Below are positions 17,396-25,308 of a DNA stretch of 64,000 bases, one piece after another. A program made the position numbers and the translations under genes. This stretch comes from Deltaproteobacteria bacterium. GTDB taxonomy: Bacteria; Desulfobacterota; Dissulfuribacteria; Dissulfuribacterales; QOAL01. The notes under the pieces were generated by a model. The model had not been told where the DNA came from, did no database searches, and worked only from the letters and a program-made list of their open reading frames with translations. The first letter of the stretch is position 1, and each line of letters opens with the position of its first letter. Where the stretch lies: assembly GCA_026986785.1 (NCBI GenBank), contig JALSNW010000023.1:41083-105082 (forward strand), written 5' to 3'.

Positions 17396-18937
17396 CTATT
17401 TTGGGGCAGCATAATCGATAATCTCCTTGTACTTGTCTTGCCAAGGCACGTGGAATCGAGTGTAGTGCCGAATGATTTCTCCAAGGATTGGCCTGCCTGG
17501 GACAAGTTCCTCAAGACTTAGGCCAATGCGCCTGATGTCTGAAATACGTTGTGCTGAGGTGAGTTTTTTTTCTATCCTGGTGGCATCCAGGTCAAAAATC
17601 ATAAGTTGGCCTCTTTTCTCAGGAGAATAGACAAAATTTGTGATCTTACAATCTCCATGAACAACACCCCTTTCGTGCATCTGCCACAAGAAGACAGAAA
17701 TATTCTTTATGAAATGGTCTTCAGGCCCTTCAAGTGCTGACTTTACAAAGGCCTTGGTGGCCTGCACCTCTTTGATCCATGGAAATATGACAGCCCCATA
17801 TATGGTCTTCCAGGGATTTCTGCTTTGTACGGCAGCAAGTGGGAGCAGTACAGGTATGTTTCGAAAGGCAAGCTGCCAAGATAGCTCCCAGGTCCTTAAT
17901 GCCCTTGGTGTTCTGACGAGATAGGACAGGGACTTCATGGTCCCGGAACTTCGATATGCCTTGATGAAAAAGGACTGATCCTGGGAAGACACCCTGAGAC
18001 ACAAGGTATGGCGGGAATCTTTTATGATGGTACAGGTTTTTGTTTCTGACAGCCATTTCTCAGGCCCCTTGATTATTGATAAAAGCAGGTCCTGGATGGC
18101 CTTGTCTGTGTTTATGTGTCTAATCTCCAGGATCCCCTCTCGCCGTGAACGGATCTGTCTTTGTTTTATCTTCCTTGGCCCCTTCTTGCTCCAATGTCTG
18201 CGCATATTTCCAAAGGCTTGATTTTGTATCTTGTATCTTTCTCCCTTGTCTTTCAGTACTGGGATGAGCTCAGACAGAAATAAGGTTGTTTCAAGAATGG
18301 CCCTCCCATTCACGCTCTCCATAAAGGGTGGCAGGACAAAACTCAATTGATCGAGTATCAGCTTGTGTATTGGCGAGTTCTCACATCTTGCCCTGTGAAG
18401 ATCGAGCATCAAAAAGATGTCGTCTTTTTCTTGATAAAAGATATTGTTTAGGTGAAAATCTGGCTGAAGAATGCCAGAATCTGCCAATCTTTTGAGAAAA
18501 ATAGCAAATTTGCGTTCAATCTCTTTTTGTCTCTGCCTGGAAAGGGAAACGAAACTGTCCTTGAGGTATTCCTCCAAGACCTGGCCAGATGCCTCTTTTG
18601 ATACAAAGTAAGACCACTTTCCCCAAGTACCGAAGGCTACGGGCCTTGGACTCAAGCCTCTTTCAGCAAGGATTTTCGAAAGTCTCCATTCTTTCTTGGC
18701 AGGGTCCCTGAGTCTCCCTGCCGGCCAGGGAAGAAGCTTGAAGGCCTTTATATAATATCCTTTCGCCTTGAAGACCTTTCTTTTTTCAGTCTCTTTGACC
18801 AGAGAGGTCTCTTGGCTCCAGATCTCTTCAGGATCAAAAGAGGGCTCGGCTATGCTCCAAGAACTAGGGGGTGGACACTTGGTCGGAAATGGACTCATGT
18901 TATAGTTTTTAACTGCTGTCGGATACCTTTTGATCAA
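17396..18937 (-). CDS. Tandem LPS-type kinase (two Kdo/heptose-kinase-like domains)
   Basis: A protein of 513 residues with two protein-kinase-like domains of the WaaP/KdkA type, which phosphorylate LPS core sugars. Domain 1 carries PDFHLNNIFY (about 155-165) and LMLDLHRAR. Domain 2 carries HGDCKITNF (about 425-433) and MIFDLDATRI, each giving a catalytic loop and a metal-binding Asp. A basic linker (about 240-270) separates them. The start ATG overlaps the upstream GT9 stop (ATGA). It ends the long minus-strand cluster, after waaP-like and GT9 genes. Whether both domains are active is unknown; domain 1 has PDFH in place of the usual H-x-D. Confidence 0.75.
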   Translation of the reverse strand: MIKRYPTAVKNYNMSPFPTKCPPPSSWSIAEPSFDPEEIWSQETSLVKETEKRKVFKAKGYYIKAFKLLPWPAGRLRDPAKKEWRLSKILAERGLSPRPVAFGTWGKWSYFVSKEASGQVLEEYLKDSFVSLSRQRQKEIERKFAIFLKRLADSGILQPDFHLNNIFYQEKDDIFLMLDLHRARCENSPIHKLILDQLSFVLPPFMESVNGRAILETTLFLSELIPVLKDKGERYKIQNQAFGNMRRHWSKKGPRKIKQRQIRSRREGILEIRHINTDKAIQDLLLSIIKGPEKWLSETKTCTIIKDSRHTLCLRVSSQDQSFFIKAYRSSGTMKSLSYLVRTPRALRTWELSWQLAFRNIPVLLPLAAVQSRNPWKTIYGAVIFPWIKEVQATKAFVKSALEGPEDHFIKNISVFLWQMHERGVVHGDCKITNFVYSPEKRGQLMIFDLDATRIEKKLTSAQRISDIRRIGLSLEELVPGRPILGEIIRHYTRFHVPWQDKYKEIIDYAAPK

Positions 18938-20085
18938 GACTTTCCGGCCCTTAGACCCCTGAGTACTGCCTCGAACACCTCATCTACAGAGATGAGGCCC
19001 ATGCAGTGGGGGGTGCTACAATATTTTTCAGTACATGGCCTGCAAGGTCTTGGCTTGGTTATCACCTTGTGTAACCCAAGGTCTTGTACAGGACCTGTAG
19101 CACGATGATTGCTCGGCACGAACAGGGAGACCGTGGGTGTGCCAACTGCTATGGCAACATGGAGCGGGCCGGTATCGTTGGTGACAAGCAGGTCGAGGCC
19201 ATGAATCATCTCGCCAAAATGTTTTAGTCCTACTGCACCTGCCAGGTTTAAGATCCTCTTGGCCTCGCCGCCATTTTGGATCATGGTTTTTTTGATCTTT
19301 TGTGCCTCTCTTCTTTCTTTTGGGCTACCAATAAGGCATATTATATTATTACTTGAGGTCTCAAGAAGACGTGTGGCCAACTGTACGAAATTTTCTTCCG
19401 GCCAGATCTTGTACTTGCCCGATGCAGAAAACTGAAGCCCTATCTTCTTGGTATTCTCATCTGAAATCTCTGCCTTGGATAGAAGATCCAACCACAGCAT
19501 TTGGGATAGCTGGTGGTTTATTGGTAGGTCCATTCGAAGATCCTCTTCAGTATCCAACGCAACCTTGAATACCTGTCTTATAACCTCAAGTCTTTGATCA
19601 ATGGCATGTTTTCTCTGATCATAGGGGATCCTGGCCGATAGGTATGGACGTGCAAGTTCATCCCTCTGACCTATCCTGAAAATAAAGGGGATCCCTGCAA
19701 GAAATGAGATTTGTACTGGGCAGGGGTCACTGTCGTGAAAGATGAGGCATAGCTGAAAGCCATGGCTCTTGATATTGCAAAAAAGTCTAAATGCCCCTTT
19801 ATATCCGCCTCTATAGCCCATTACCCTGTCTGTAAAGGGATTGTTTCTAAAGAGATCCAGGAATTTCTGCCTGACCAAAAGATGGATTTCTCTATCAGGA
19901 AGGATATTTCTAAGTGCCCTGATAGCAGGTGTGGCAAACAGGGTATCTCCAATAGCAGTACATGAGATGACAAGGATCTTTTCTACCTCTGTGGGGGAAA
20001 ATTGTTCAAGGGGTTGTAGGGTATTGACAGATGATCTTTTGAAAAGGCACAAGGCCTCAAATATGGTTTTTGTCAGGGCCTTCAA
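18934..20085 (-). CDS. Glycosyltransferase family 9 (heptosyltransferase-like)
   Basis: ADP-heptose:LPS heptosyltransferase family, 383 residues. The N-terminal Rossmann half has ILVISCTAIGDTLFATPAIRALR. The C-terminal donor-binding half has GLQFSASGKYKIWP and the signature LLVTNDTGPLHVAIAVGTPTVSLF. A cluster of four cysteines near the end (CRPCTEKYCSTPHC) is seen in many GT9 proteins. Start TTG, two bases after the waaP-like stop. With kinases on both sides it very likely builds the LPS inner core. Heptosyltransferase I, II or III cannot be decided. Confidence 0.87.
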   Translation of the reverse strand: MKALTKTIFEALCLFKRSSVNTLQPLEQFSPTEVEKILVISCTAIGDTLFATPAIRALRNILPDREIHLLVRQKFLDLFRNNPFTDRVMGYRGGYKGAFRLFCNIKSHGFQLCLIFHDSDPCPVQISFLAGIPFIFRIGQRDELARPYLSARIPYDQRKHAIDQRLEVIRQVFKVALDTEEDLRMDLPINHQLSQMLWLDLLSKAEISDENTKKIGLQFSASGKYKIWPEENFVQLATRLLETSSNNIICLIGSPKERREAQKIKKTMIQNGGEAKRILNLAGAVGLKHFGEMIHGLDLLVTNDTGPLHVAIAVGTPTVSLFVPSNHRATGPVQDLGLHKVITKPRPCRPCTEKYCSTPHCMGLISVDEVFEAVLRGLRAGKS

Positions 20086-20087
20086 TT

Positions 20088-20912
20088 TTATCCGTTGTTT
20101 TCTGCCATCTTGCGCCTATGCCGCGCCTCTATCCTATCGGCTTTCTTGATTATGGCCTTTACGAGTCGAGTATGCCTTTTTAGCTCAAACCCAGCTGCCC
20201 TGGAATAAGCCTTGCAGAAGATCCTTATTTCATCCTCCGAAACCATGGGCCTTGCAGAAAAGAGGAGTTCTGCCAGGTCCTTGATCCTCCATCTGTCTGA
20301 AAGCTCCTTTTCTTTTATAACCCGCTGTAGGTCAATGAGATGGGGGATCATGTCTTTGCCCTTAAGAAAAAAATGGACCAGATAAAGGTCTTGATGGGCT
20401 ATCCCAGCCCTATGCATCCTGCCTGTATATAGACCTATTTGTTTTATTATATTGGCCCGGACGCCTTTGTCCGTTCTCCCTTTTGGGTCAAGGAGAACCG
20501 ATGCCCTTTTGTAATCAGATATCCCAAGGGTGAGGTTGAAGGAGCCTTCTGATACCCTGCCAGCAGCTATAGGTATAACAGTCGGTAGCTCCAGTCTGTG
20601 GAAAGCCAACTGGGCATGCCACTCGTGAAGGGCATCGAACTGGAAAAATTTAAGGGACATGATGTTTTTGACACGCTCAGACAGAGAAGCTCTGGTATAA
20701 CGTTTGATGTAGACCTCCACCTTTCTAAGACCATTGGGGCTTGTGAGAAAGGCCCTTCCCGTCCTTCTCTCTTTTACTATCGTCTTGACGCTTTCATCTC
20801 TGAGATCCCAAATGGCCTGGGCATCTTGGAGTCGATTGCAATCCAGAAAGCCAAGAAAATCCCTGTTTACCATAAGGTGGCCATTGTCAAGATCAACAAT
20901 CTTTATCTGCAT
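20088..20912 (-). CDS. LPS core heptose/Kdo kinase, WaaP/RfaP family
   Basis: A cytoplasmic kinase of 274 residues that phosphorylates an LPS inner-core sugar. Seen are EVYIKRYTR (ATP-binding lysine region), the catalytic loop GIAHQDLYLVHFFL (about 170-183) and the metal-binding LIDLQRV. The C-terminal 40 residues are strongly basic (RIEARHRRKMAE). It is flanked by a formyltransferase-like gene (24 bases) and GT9 (2 bases). Heptose and Kdo specificity cannot be separated by eye. Confidence 0.83.
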   Translation of the reverse strand: MQIKIVDLDNGHLMVNRDFLGFLDCNRLQDAQAIWDLRDESVKTIVKERRTGRAFLTSPNGLRKVEVYIKRYTRASLSERVKNIMSLKFFQFDALHEWHAQLAFHRLELPTVIPIAAGRVSEGSFNLTLGISDYKRASVLLDPKGRTDKGVRANIIKQIGLYTGRMHRAGIAHQDLYLVHFFLKGKDMIPHLIDLQRVIKEKELSDRWRIKDLAELLFSARPMVSEDEIRIFCKAYSRAAGFELKRHTRLVKAIIKKADRIEARHRRKMAENNG

Positions 20913-20936
20913 GGGAGATCGAAACCTGGACGTTGC

Positions 20937-21791
20937 TTAATCCATGCCTATTGATCTATTCACCTGTTCTGAAAGGTCAATAGGTTTGGAAAGAGGTCTA
21001 CCATCGGCATCAAGTAGCCTTCCATCTTCTAAGCATATATCCCTCTCCGAAAAGGCCCTCAAGGTCTGCACTATTAAGGGTAATTCCCTGATTTCCCCTT
21101 GGTGGCGGATCTTTTCGAACAGCCTCAGTCTTTCTCCAGGCTCCTTCATAACTTGGTCCATCCCTCTCTCATTCACAAGATCCAAAAATTCATTCCACAA
21201 TGCATCCCAGCCATTACCTGTTATAGGAAAGGAAAAAAATGTCACTGCAGGGCCTTTGTCCAGCTCAGGGGTCACAAGATGCATCATGGCCCCTGTTTCT
21301 TGGGCTCTATTTGCAAGCAACTGCCATATCACCTCCTGCCATGTGCCTGCTGGCCCACCAGGGAGGGCAGGGTGCAGGTTTATGGCATTGATCCTCTTGC
21401 AGATCGCTGGACTGAGGACCCACATATATCCGGCAAGAACGGCCAATGGGCACTGGTATTTCCCTATGAGTTCATACACCTGCTGGTGGTAAAGATCCCT
21501 CCACTGGGCCCTATCGGCCTTTCTGAGTTCTGGCCTGTATTCAACTGCAGAAAGGCTCTCCACAGCTATACCCCTTTTGGCTGCAAGTGCCATTATCTCA
21601 TCACTATATCTACCTTCACCCTCCTGTCTGGAACAAAAAACATAGCTCATTCGTCCCCTGATGGTACCATCTGAAATAGCATGCCAAACCGTGTCGAAGA
21701 GGTTCACGGCAGCCTGGTCTCTACCTGTGGTCCACCAACCAAATTGAAAATCAGCCAAGTCCTTCACCCCCTTTTCTTCAGTCTTCACCAC
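20937..21791 (-). CDS. PurN-like formyltransferase family protein
   Basis: A protein of 284 residues with a formyl-THF-dependent transferase domain. The catalytic Asn and His lie in INLHPALPGGPAG (about 135-147), the third catalytic Asp in VTPELDKGP (about 175-183). In PurN the formyl group goes to GAR; in ArnA/WbkC relatives it goes to an amino sugar. The insertion TWQEVIWQLLANRAQETG differs from typical PurN, and about 90 extra residues follow the domain. Start GTG (21791), 5 bases after GAGG. It lies between a PfkB kinase and LPS genes, so GAR transformylase and sugar N-formyltransferase are both open. Confidence 0.7.
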   Translation of the reverse strand: MVKTEEKGVKDLADFQFGWWTTGRDQAAVNLFDTVWHAISDGTIRGRMSYVFCSRQEGEGRYSDEIMALAAKRGIAVESLSAVEYRPELRKADRAQWRDLYHQQVYELIGKYQCPLAVLAGYMWVLSPAICKRINAINLHPALPGGPAGTWQEVIWQLLANRAQETGAMMHLVTPELDKGPAVTFFSFPITGNGWDALWNEFLDLVNERGMDQVMKEPGERLRLFEKIRHQGEIRELPLIVQTLRAFSERDICLEDGRLLDADGRPLSKPIDLSEQVNRSIGMD

Positions 21792-21811
21792 GAAACCTCA
21801 AAGGGCATTTC

Positions 21812-22816
21812 CTAAGTACCCAGGTGATCTATCCAGCTCCTGCCCGGGTATCTCAAGGATTTAGCAGCCAGAGAAACTGCCTCGCTCAGTACATCCACGG
21901 GAGACTTATCGTTCAATACAGCCGCGAGAAACCCTGCATTGAAGGCATCTCCAGCCCCTGTATTGTCCACGATCTTTTCTACTTTTCGTGCAGCACAAAA
22001 ATAATTCCCATTCTGGGAATAGATGACAGCCCCCTTGTTGCCCATCTTTTTAACGACTACAGGAGAGAAAACTTCCCTGAAAAATCTATATTCCCTCAAC
22101 CTGTTATCGTTCTTCGTGGCCAATAAGCCATTACGAACAATATCGATCTCTTCCTCGTCATGAAATAGCTGAGCCAACTCGTAATCGGTTGAAAAAAGGA
22201 TATCCGTACGCCTTAGCAGACAATCCACTGCCCCATGTCCCTTGGCTGCATAGATCTCGCCTGGATCAAAAGAACAGATTGCCTCGGCCCTGAGAAGGGT
22301 GAGCAGGCCCTGCTGAGCCTCAAGGCCGCTGTCCTGGACAATAGAGCTCATATGCAAAAGCCTGGCTTCAGAAAGCGCCTTTTTCAAGGCCCTCGTCTTC
22401 AGATTACAATCAAATGATCCCGGTGCCACGAACATGGCTCTATCTTGTCTCTTTTGATCGACTACAATGATACACAAAGAACTCATGCCTTGTCTTACGA
22501 CAAGAGAACAATCCACCTTTTTCATGGATGAGAGGATGAAAGAGCCTTCATCGTCTTGGCCTACCGAGCCTATAAATAGGCAATCAAACCCCATTTCAGC
22601 CAAGGCACATAAGGTATTGGCTGCAGAGCCTCCCCCGCTCTTGGCAATAAGGGTTCCCTTTCTTTCTAACGCTGTCCTAAGCTTTTGGGCAAGCTCGTGA
22701 CTCCCCCATGTCTCATGACCTGGCTCCAGGTTGACACCTTTGACCTGAATTTCCTCCAGGTCGGCTACCTCATATATGAGATCGAGATTTAAGGCACCAG
22801 AACCGATGAGACTCAT
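21812..22816 (-). CDS. PfkB-family carbohydrate/nucleoside kinase
   Basis: A ribokinase-fold kinase of 334 residues. The N-terminal sugar-binding signature is KSGGGSAANTLCALAEMG, and the catalytic anion hole and base are in DNTGAGDAFNAGFLAAVL (about 282-299). An insertion of about 25 residues (ETWGSHELAQKLRTALERKG) precedes the GG signature. The start overlaps the hisA stop (ATGA), so it is translationally coupled to it. The substrate is not evident; ribokinase, adenosine kinase and other sugars are all possible. Confidence 0.8.
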   Translation of the reverse strand: MSLIGSGALNLDLIYEVADLEEIQVKGVNLEPGHETWGSHELAQKLRTALERKGTLIAKSGGGSAANTLCALAEMGFDCLFIGSVGQDDEGSFILSSMKKVDCSLVVRQGMSSLCIIVVDQKRQDRAMFVAPGSFDCNLKTRALKKALSEARLLHMSSIVQDSGLEAQQGLLTLLRAEAICSFDPGEIYAAKGHGAVDCLLRRTDILFSTDYELAQLFHDEEEIDIVRNGLLATKNDNRLREYRFFREVFSPVVVKKMGNKGAVIYSQNGNYFCAARKVEKIVDNTGAGDAFNAGFLAAVLNDKSPVDVLSEAVSLAAKSLRYPGRSWIDHLGT

Positions 22817-23583
22817 GAACCCTCTTTTTGGTTGAATCTTACTATTTCATCAAAGGCAACTCCTGTGCCACCGAAGATATCCAAGGCGCTACCAATAGTG
22901 AGATCCAACCTGTCCCTACCCACCTCTTTTACCAGATAGGCATCATCCATAGATCTGGCACCACCAGCATAGGTGGTGGGAATAGGGGATATCTCAGCCA
23001 AGAGTTCCACAAGATCCCTATCCACCCCCTTACATTTACCCTCCACATCGACCCCATGGACTAGAAATTCATCTGCATATGCAGCAAGCTCCTCCATTAT
23101 GCCTGGAGATAGAGAGACATTTGTGAATTTTTGCCATCTATCGGTGACTATGTAATAGGAATCTCCTTTTTTTCTGCAGCTTAGATCCAGCACAAGTCGT
23201 TTCTTGCCAACCCTCTCTTCGAGCATATGGAGCCTGTGATAGTCTATTTCCCCCCTATAGAATACATATGAGGTGACTATCACGTGAGACGCGCCCTGAT
23301 CCAGCCACCAAGTAGCGTTTTCTGCATTTATTCCCCCTCCAACTTGTAGCCCGCCTGGCCATATGTTGAGTGCCTGACATGCTGCCTCCTCATTACCTGG
23401 TCCAAGCATGATAACATGGCCACCAACAAGGTTGTGTGTCCTGAAAAGGGATGCAAAATATCCAGGAGGCTGTTCTGCCGTAAAGTTTTCTTGTAATTTG
23501 GATTCACTGTTGTCTCTGAGTGTTGATCCAACGATCTGTTTCACCTTGCCATCATGGATGTCTATACAGGGTCTTATCTTCAT
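22813..23583 (-). CDS. Phosphoribosylformimino-AICAR-phosphate isomerase, eukaryotic (HIS6) type
   Basis: Histidine pathway ProFAR isomerase with a TIM barrel, 256 residues. It resembles fungal/plant HIS6 far more than bacterial HisA. Motifs are CIDIHDGKVKQIVGSTL, HVIMLGPGNEEAACQAL, LQVGGGIN, HVIVTSYVF, RLVLDLSCRKKGDSYYIV, TYAGGARSMDDAYLV and LDLTIGSALDIFGG. The two expected catalytic Asp residues (IDIH and VLDLS) are kept. ATG at 23583 is chosen: a longer frame from 23673 would run 70 bases into metF. No other his genes are nearby; it is 20 bases after metF and overlaps pfkB. Confidence 0.88.
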   Translation of the reverse strand: MKIRPCIDIHDGKVKQIVGSTLRDNSESKLQENFTAEQPPGYFASLFRTHNLVGGHVIMLGPGNEEAACQALNIWPGGLQVGGGINAENATWWLDQGASHVIVTSYVFYRGEIDYHRLHMLEERVGKKRLVLDLSCRKKGDSYYIVTDRWQKFTNVSLSPGIMEELAAYADEFLVHGVDVEGKCKGVDRDLVELLAEISPIPTTYAGGARSMDDAYLVKEVGRDRLDLTIGSALDIFGGTGVAFDEIVRFNQKEGS

Positions 23584-23603
23584 AATATGTTCTGATGTGG
23601 CTT

Positions 23604-25265
23604 TCAGGCCTTCTCTTTCAGCTTCCTGAAATCTACCCGGTGGTGATCCTTGCCCGTAAAAAAATTGATCCAAGAAGATGTCCCATCAAGGCCCCAGTCC
23701 CTTGGTAGAAGGATCTCTATGTCTTGAAATAGCATTTTTTCCACGTCTTCAAGCCTGTCATACTGCCTGACGTACAGGCAACGTTTTTCTCCATTCCAGA
23801 CCTCACACCATCCATTGTGGCTCCCTCCGCATGGGCCATTCACCAACCTTTTGGCACATTGAGACTGGGGGCATAGAAGCCCTGTGTCAGGCAAATAACA
23901 ATCCCCGCATCTGTAACAATCGTACAGGAAGGTCTTGAAAAAATATTCGAACCTTGCAATAGACTTGATTGTCCTCTTGTTTTTCACAGATGTCAACAGC
24001 TTGAGGATTACATCAAAAAATGGTCCATCAGGCTCAAAAAATAGGTAGTGTATGGCCAAACCAAGGAGATATCTTGGTGACAAGGCCAAGGGTCTGCCAC
24101 CCTTTTTCTTTCTTATATTAAGGGAACCATGAGCATTTGGGGATTGTGCGGCAGCTTTTTGCCTGTGAGGGGATCTGTTCAATCCGGTCTCTTCGTCTTG
24201 TTCGAAAAGCCAAAATGGCCATTCCTCAGGAAAGAGTAGCTCATCGACCAGCTCCCTCCAATTTGGAAAGAGCTTCTCGGCCTTCTCCATAACCTGTCTA
24301 ATATGTTCATACTCAAGGCCAGGCCCACTAAGATGTGCACCTTGATATCCCATGCCAGCCAAGATAGCAACCATCTTTGCCGCTCTGTCCAACATGTGAG
24401 TCATGCCACGATCTGGCCCTTCACATTCGGCAGTGATGGCAGACAGGAGCCTATTGGGCATTGTACAACCTGGGATTATACCCTTGTTGATTATGCGGGC
24501 GAGCCGGGCGTCAGGGATGAACACTGTCCCAATCAGTGGGATCTTTATGCCCAGCAGGTCGAGGAGGAGACGAAGTTCATGGTATTTTCGAACATCGAAA
24601 CCCATCTGGGTAATGATAAAATCGGCGCCTGCCTTTATCTTTCTTTTGAGTTTGAGATACTGTTGAACCTGTTCTGCCTCGGTGAGCTTGAAAGGCGAGA
24701 CCACACAACCTGCATGAAAACTCATTGGAGTAAGTTTGACACCACCACCTGGGGCCTTGCTGTTTATGATCAGGCCCTTTCTGATCTCCTCTATCATACA
24801 GAGAACCAGTACCGAATCCAGATCATAGACCGGCTTCGCCCGGCCCTTGAATCCATATCTCGGGTAATCACCCGTGATAACAAGAAGTGTATTGAGGCCA
24901 GTACGATCCAGTTCAAACAATTGGCTTTCAATGAGATTCCGGTTCTTGTCTTTGCAAGAGAAGTGGATCACGGGTTCAATACCAAGGTTTTTTATTTCCT
25001 GCCCCAGGGCAGTAGGCGTAAGGGCAGGGTGACCTCCGGCATTGTCAGTAATGGAAAGAGCTGTGATTTTGCCATCCTTGGCTGCTTGATTGGCAAAGTT
25101 GAGGGTCTTGTCTATGATCTCGCTTCTTGAGGCCCTTGCTGGCACCAATTCATAGGTGAAGACAAAGTCTTCGATAGGCGTGCCCCTGTCAGGATCTCTC
25201 TGGGTCACGGAATGTGTCAATCTCTTTCTTAATGTCTCCATATTATCGAGATTTTGCCTGGGCAT
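23604..25265 (-). CDS. metF: Methylenetetrahydrofolate reductase with MetV-like Cys-rich C-terminus
   Basis: 553 residues. The MetF TIM barrel (about 30-340; FTYELVPARASRSEII, ALSITDNAGG, NTLLVITGDYP, GADFIITQMGFD) converts 5,10-methylene-THF to 5-methyl-THF. The C-terminal part (about 440-500) carries CYRCGDCYLPDTGLLCP, CAKRLVNGPCGG and GWCEVW...C, the pattern of the MTHFR C-terminal/MetV domain, usually a separate Zn- or FeS-binding partner in acetogens. A basic low-complexity linker lies between (about 370-400). ATG at 25241 (residue 9) is an alternative start; neither has an SD. It follows selB by 43 bases and precedes hisA by 20. Confidence 0.88.
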   Translation of the reverse strand: MPRQNLDNMETLRKRLTHSVTQRDPDRGTPIEDFVFTYELVPARASRSEIIDKTLNFANQAAKDGKITALSITDNAGGHPALTPTALGQEIKNLGIEPVIHFSCKDKNRNLIESQLFELDRTGLNTLLVITGDYPRYGFKGRAKPVYDLDSVLVLCMIEEIRKGLIINSKAPGGGVKLTPMSFHAGCVVSPFKLTEAEQVQQYLKLKRKIKAGADFIITQMGFDVRKYHELRLLLDLLGIKIPLIGTVFIPDARLARIINKGIIPGCTMPNRLLSAITAECEGPDRGMTHMLDRAAKMVAILAGMGYQGAHLSGPGLEYEHIRQVMEKAEKLFPNWRELVDELLFPEEWPFWLFEQDEETGLNRSPHRQKAAAQSPNAHGSLNIRKKKGGRPLALSPRYLLGLAIHYLFFEPDGPFFDVILKLLTSVKNKRTIKSIARFEYFFKTFLYDCYRCGDCYLPDTGLLCPQSQCAKRLVNGPCGGSHNGWCEVWNGEKRCLYVRQYDRLEDVEKMLFQDIEILLPRDWGLDGTSSWINFFTGKDHHRVDFRKLKEKA

Positions 25266-25308
25266 GGTCGTGATTGGAAAAGAAGGGGGTTATCAGAATA
25301 GGTGAATG

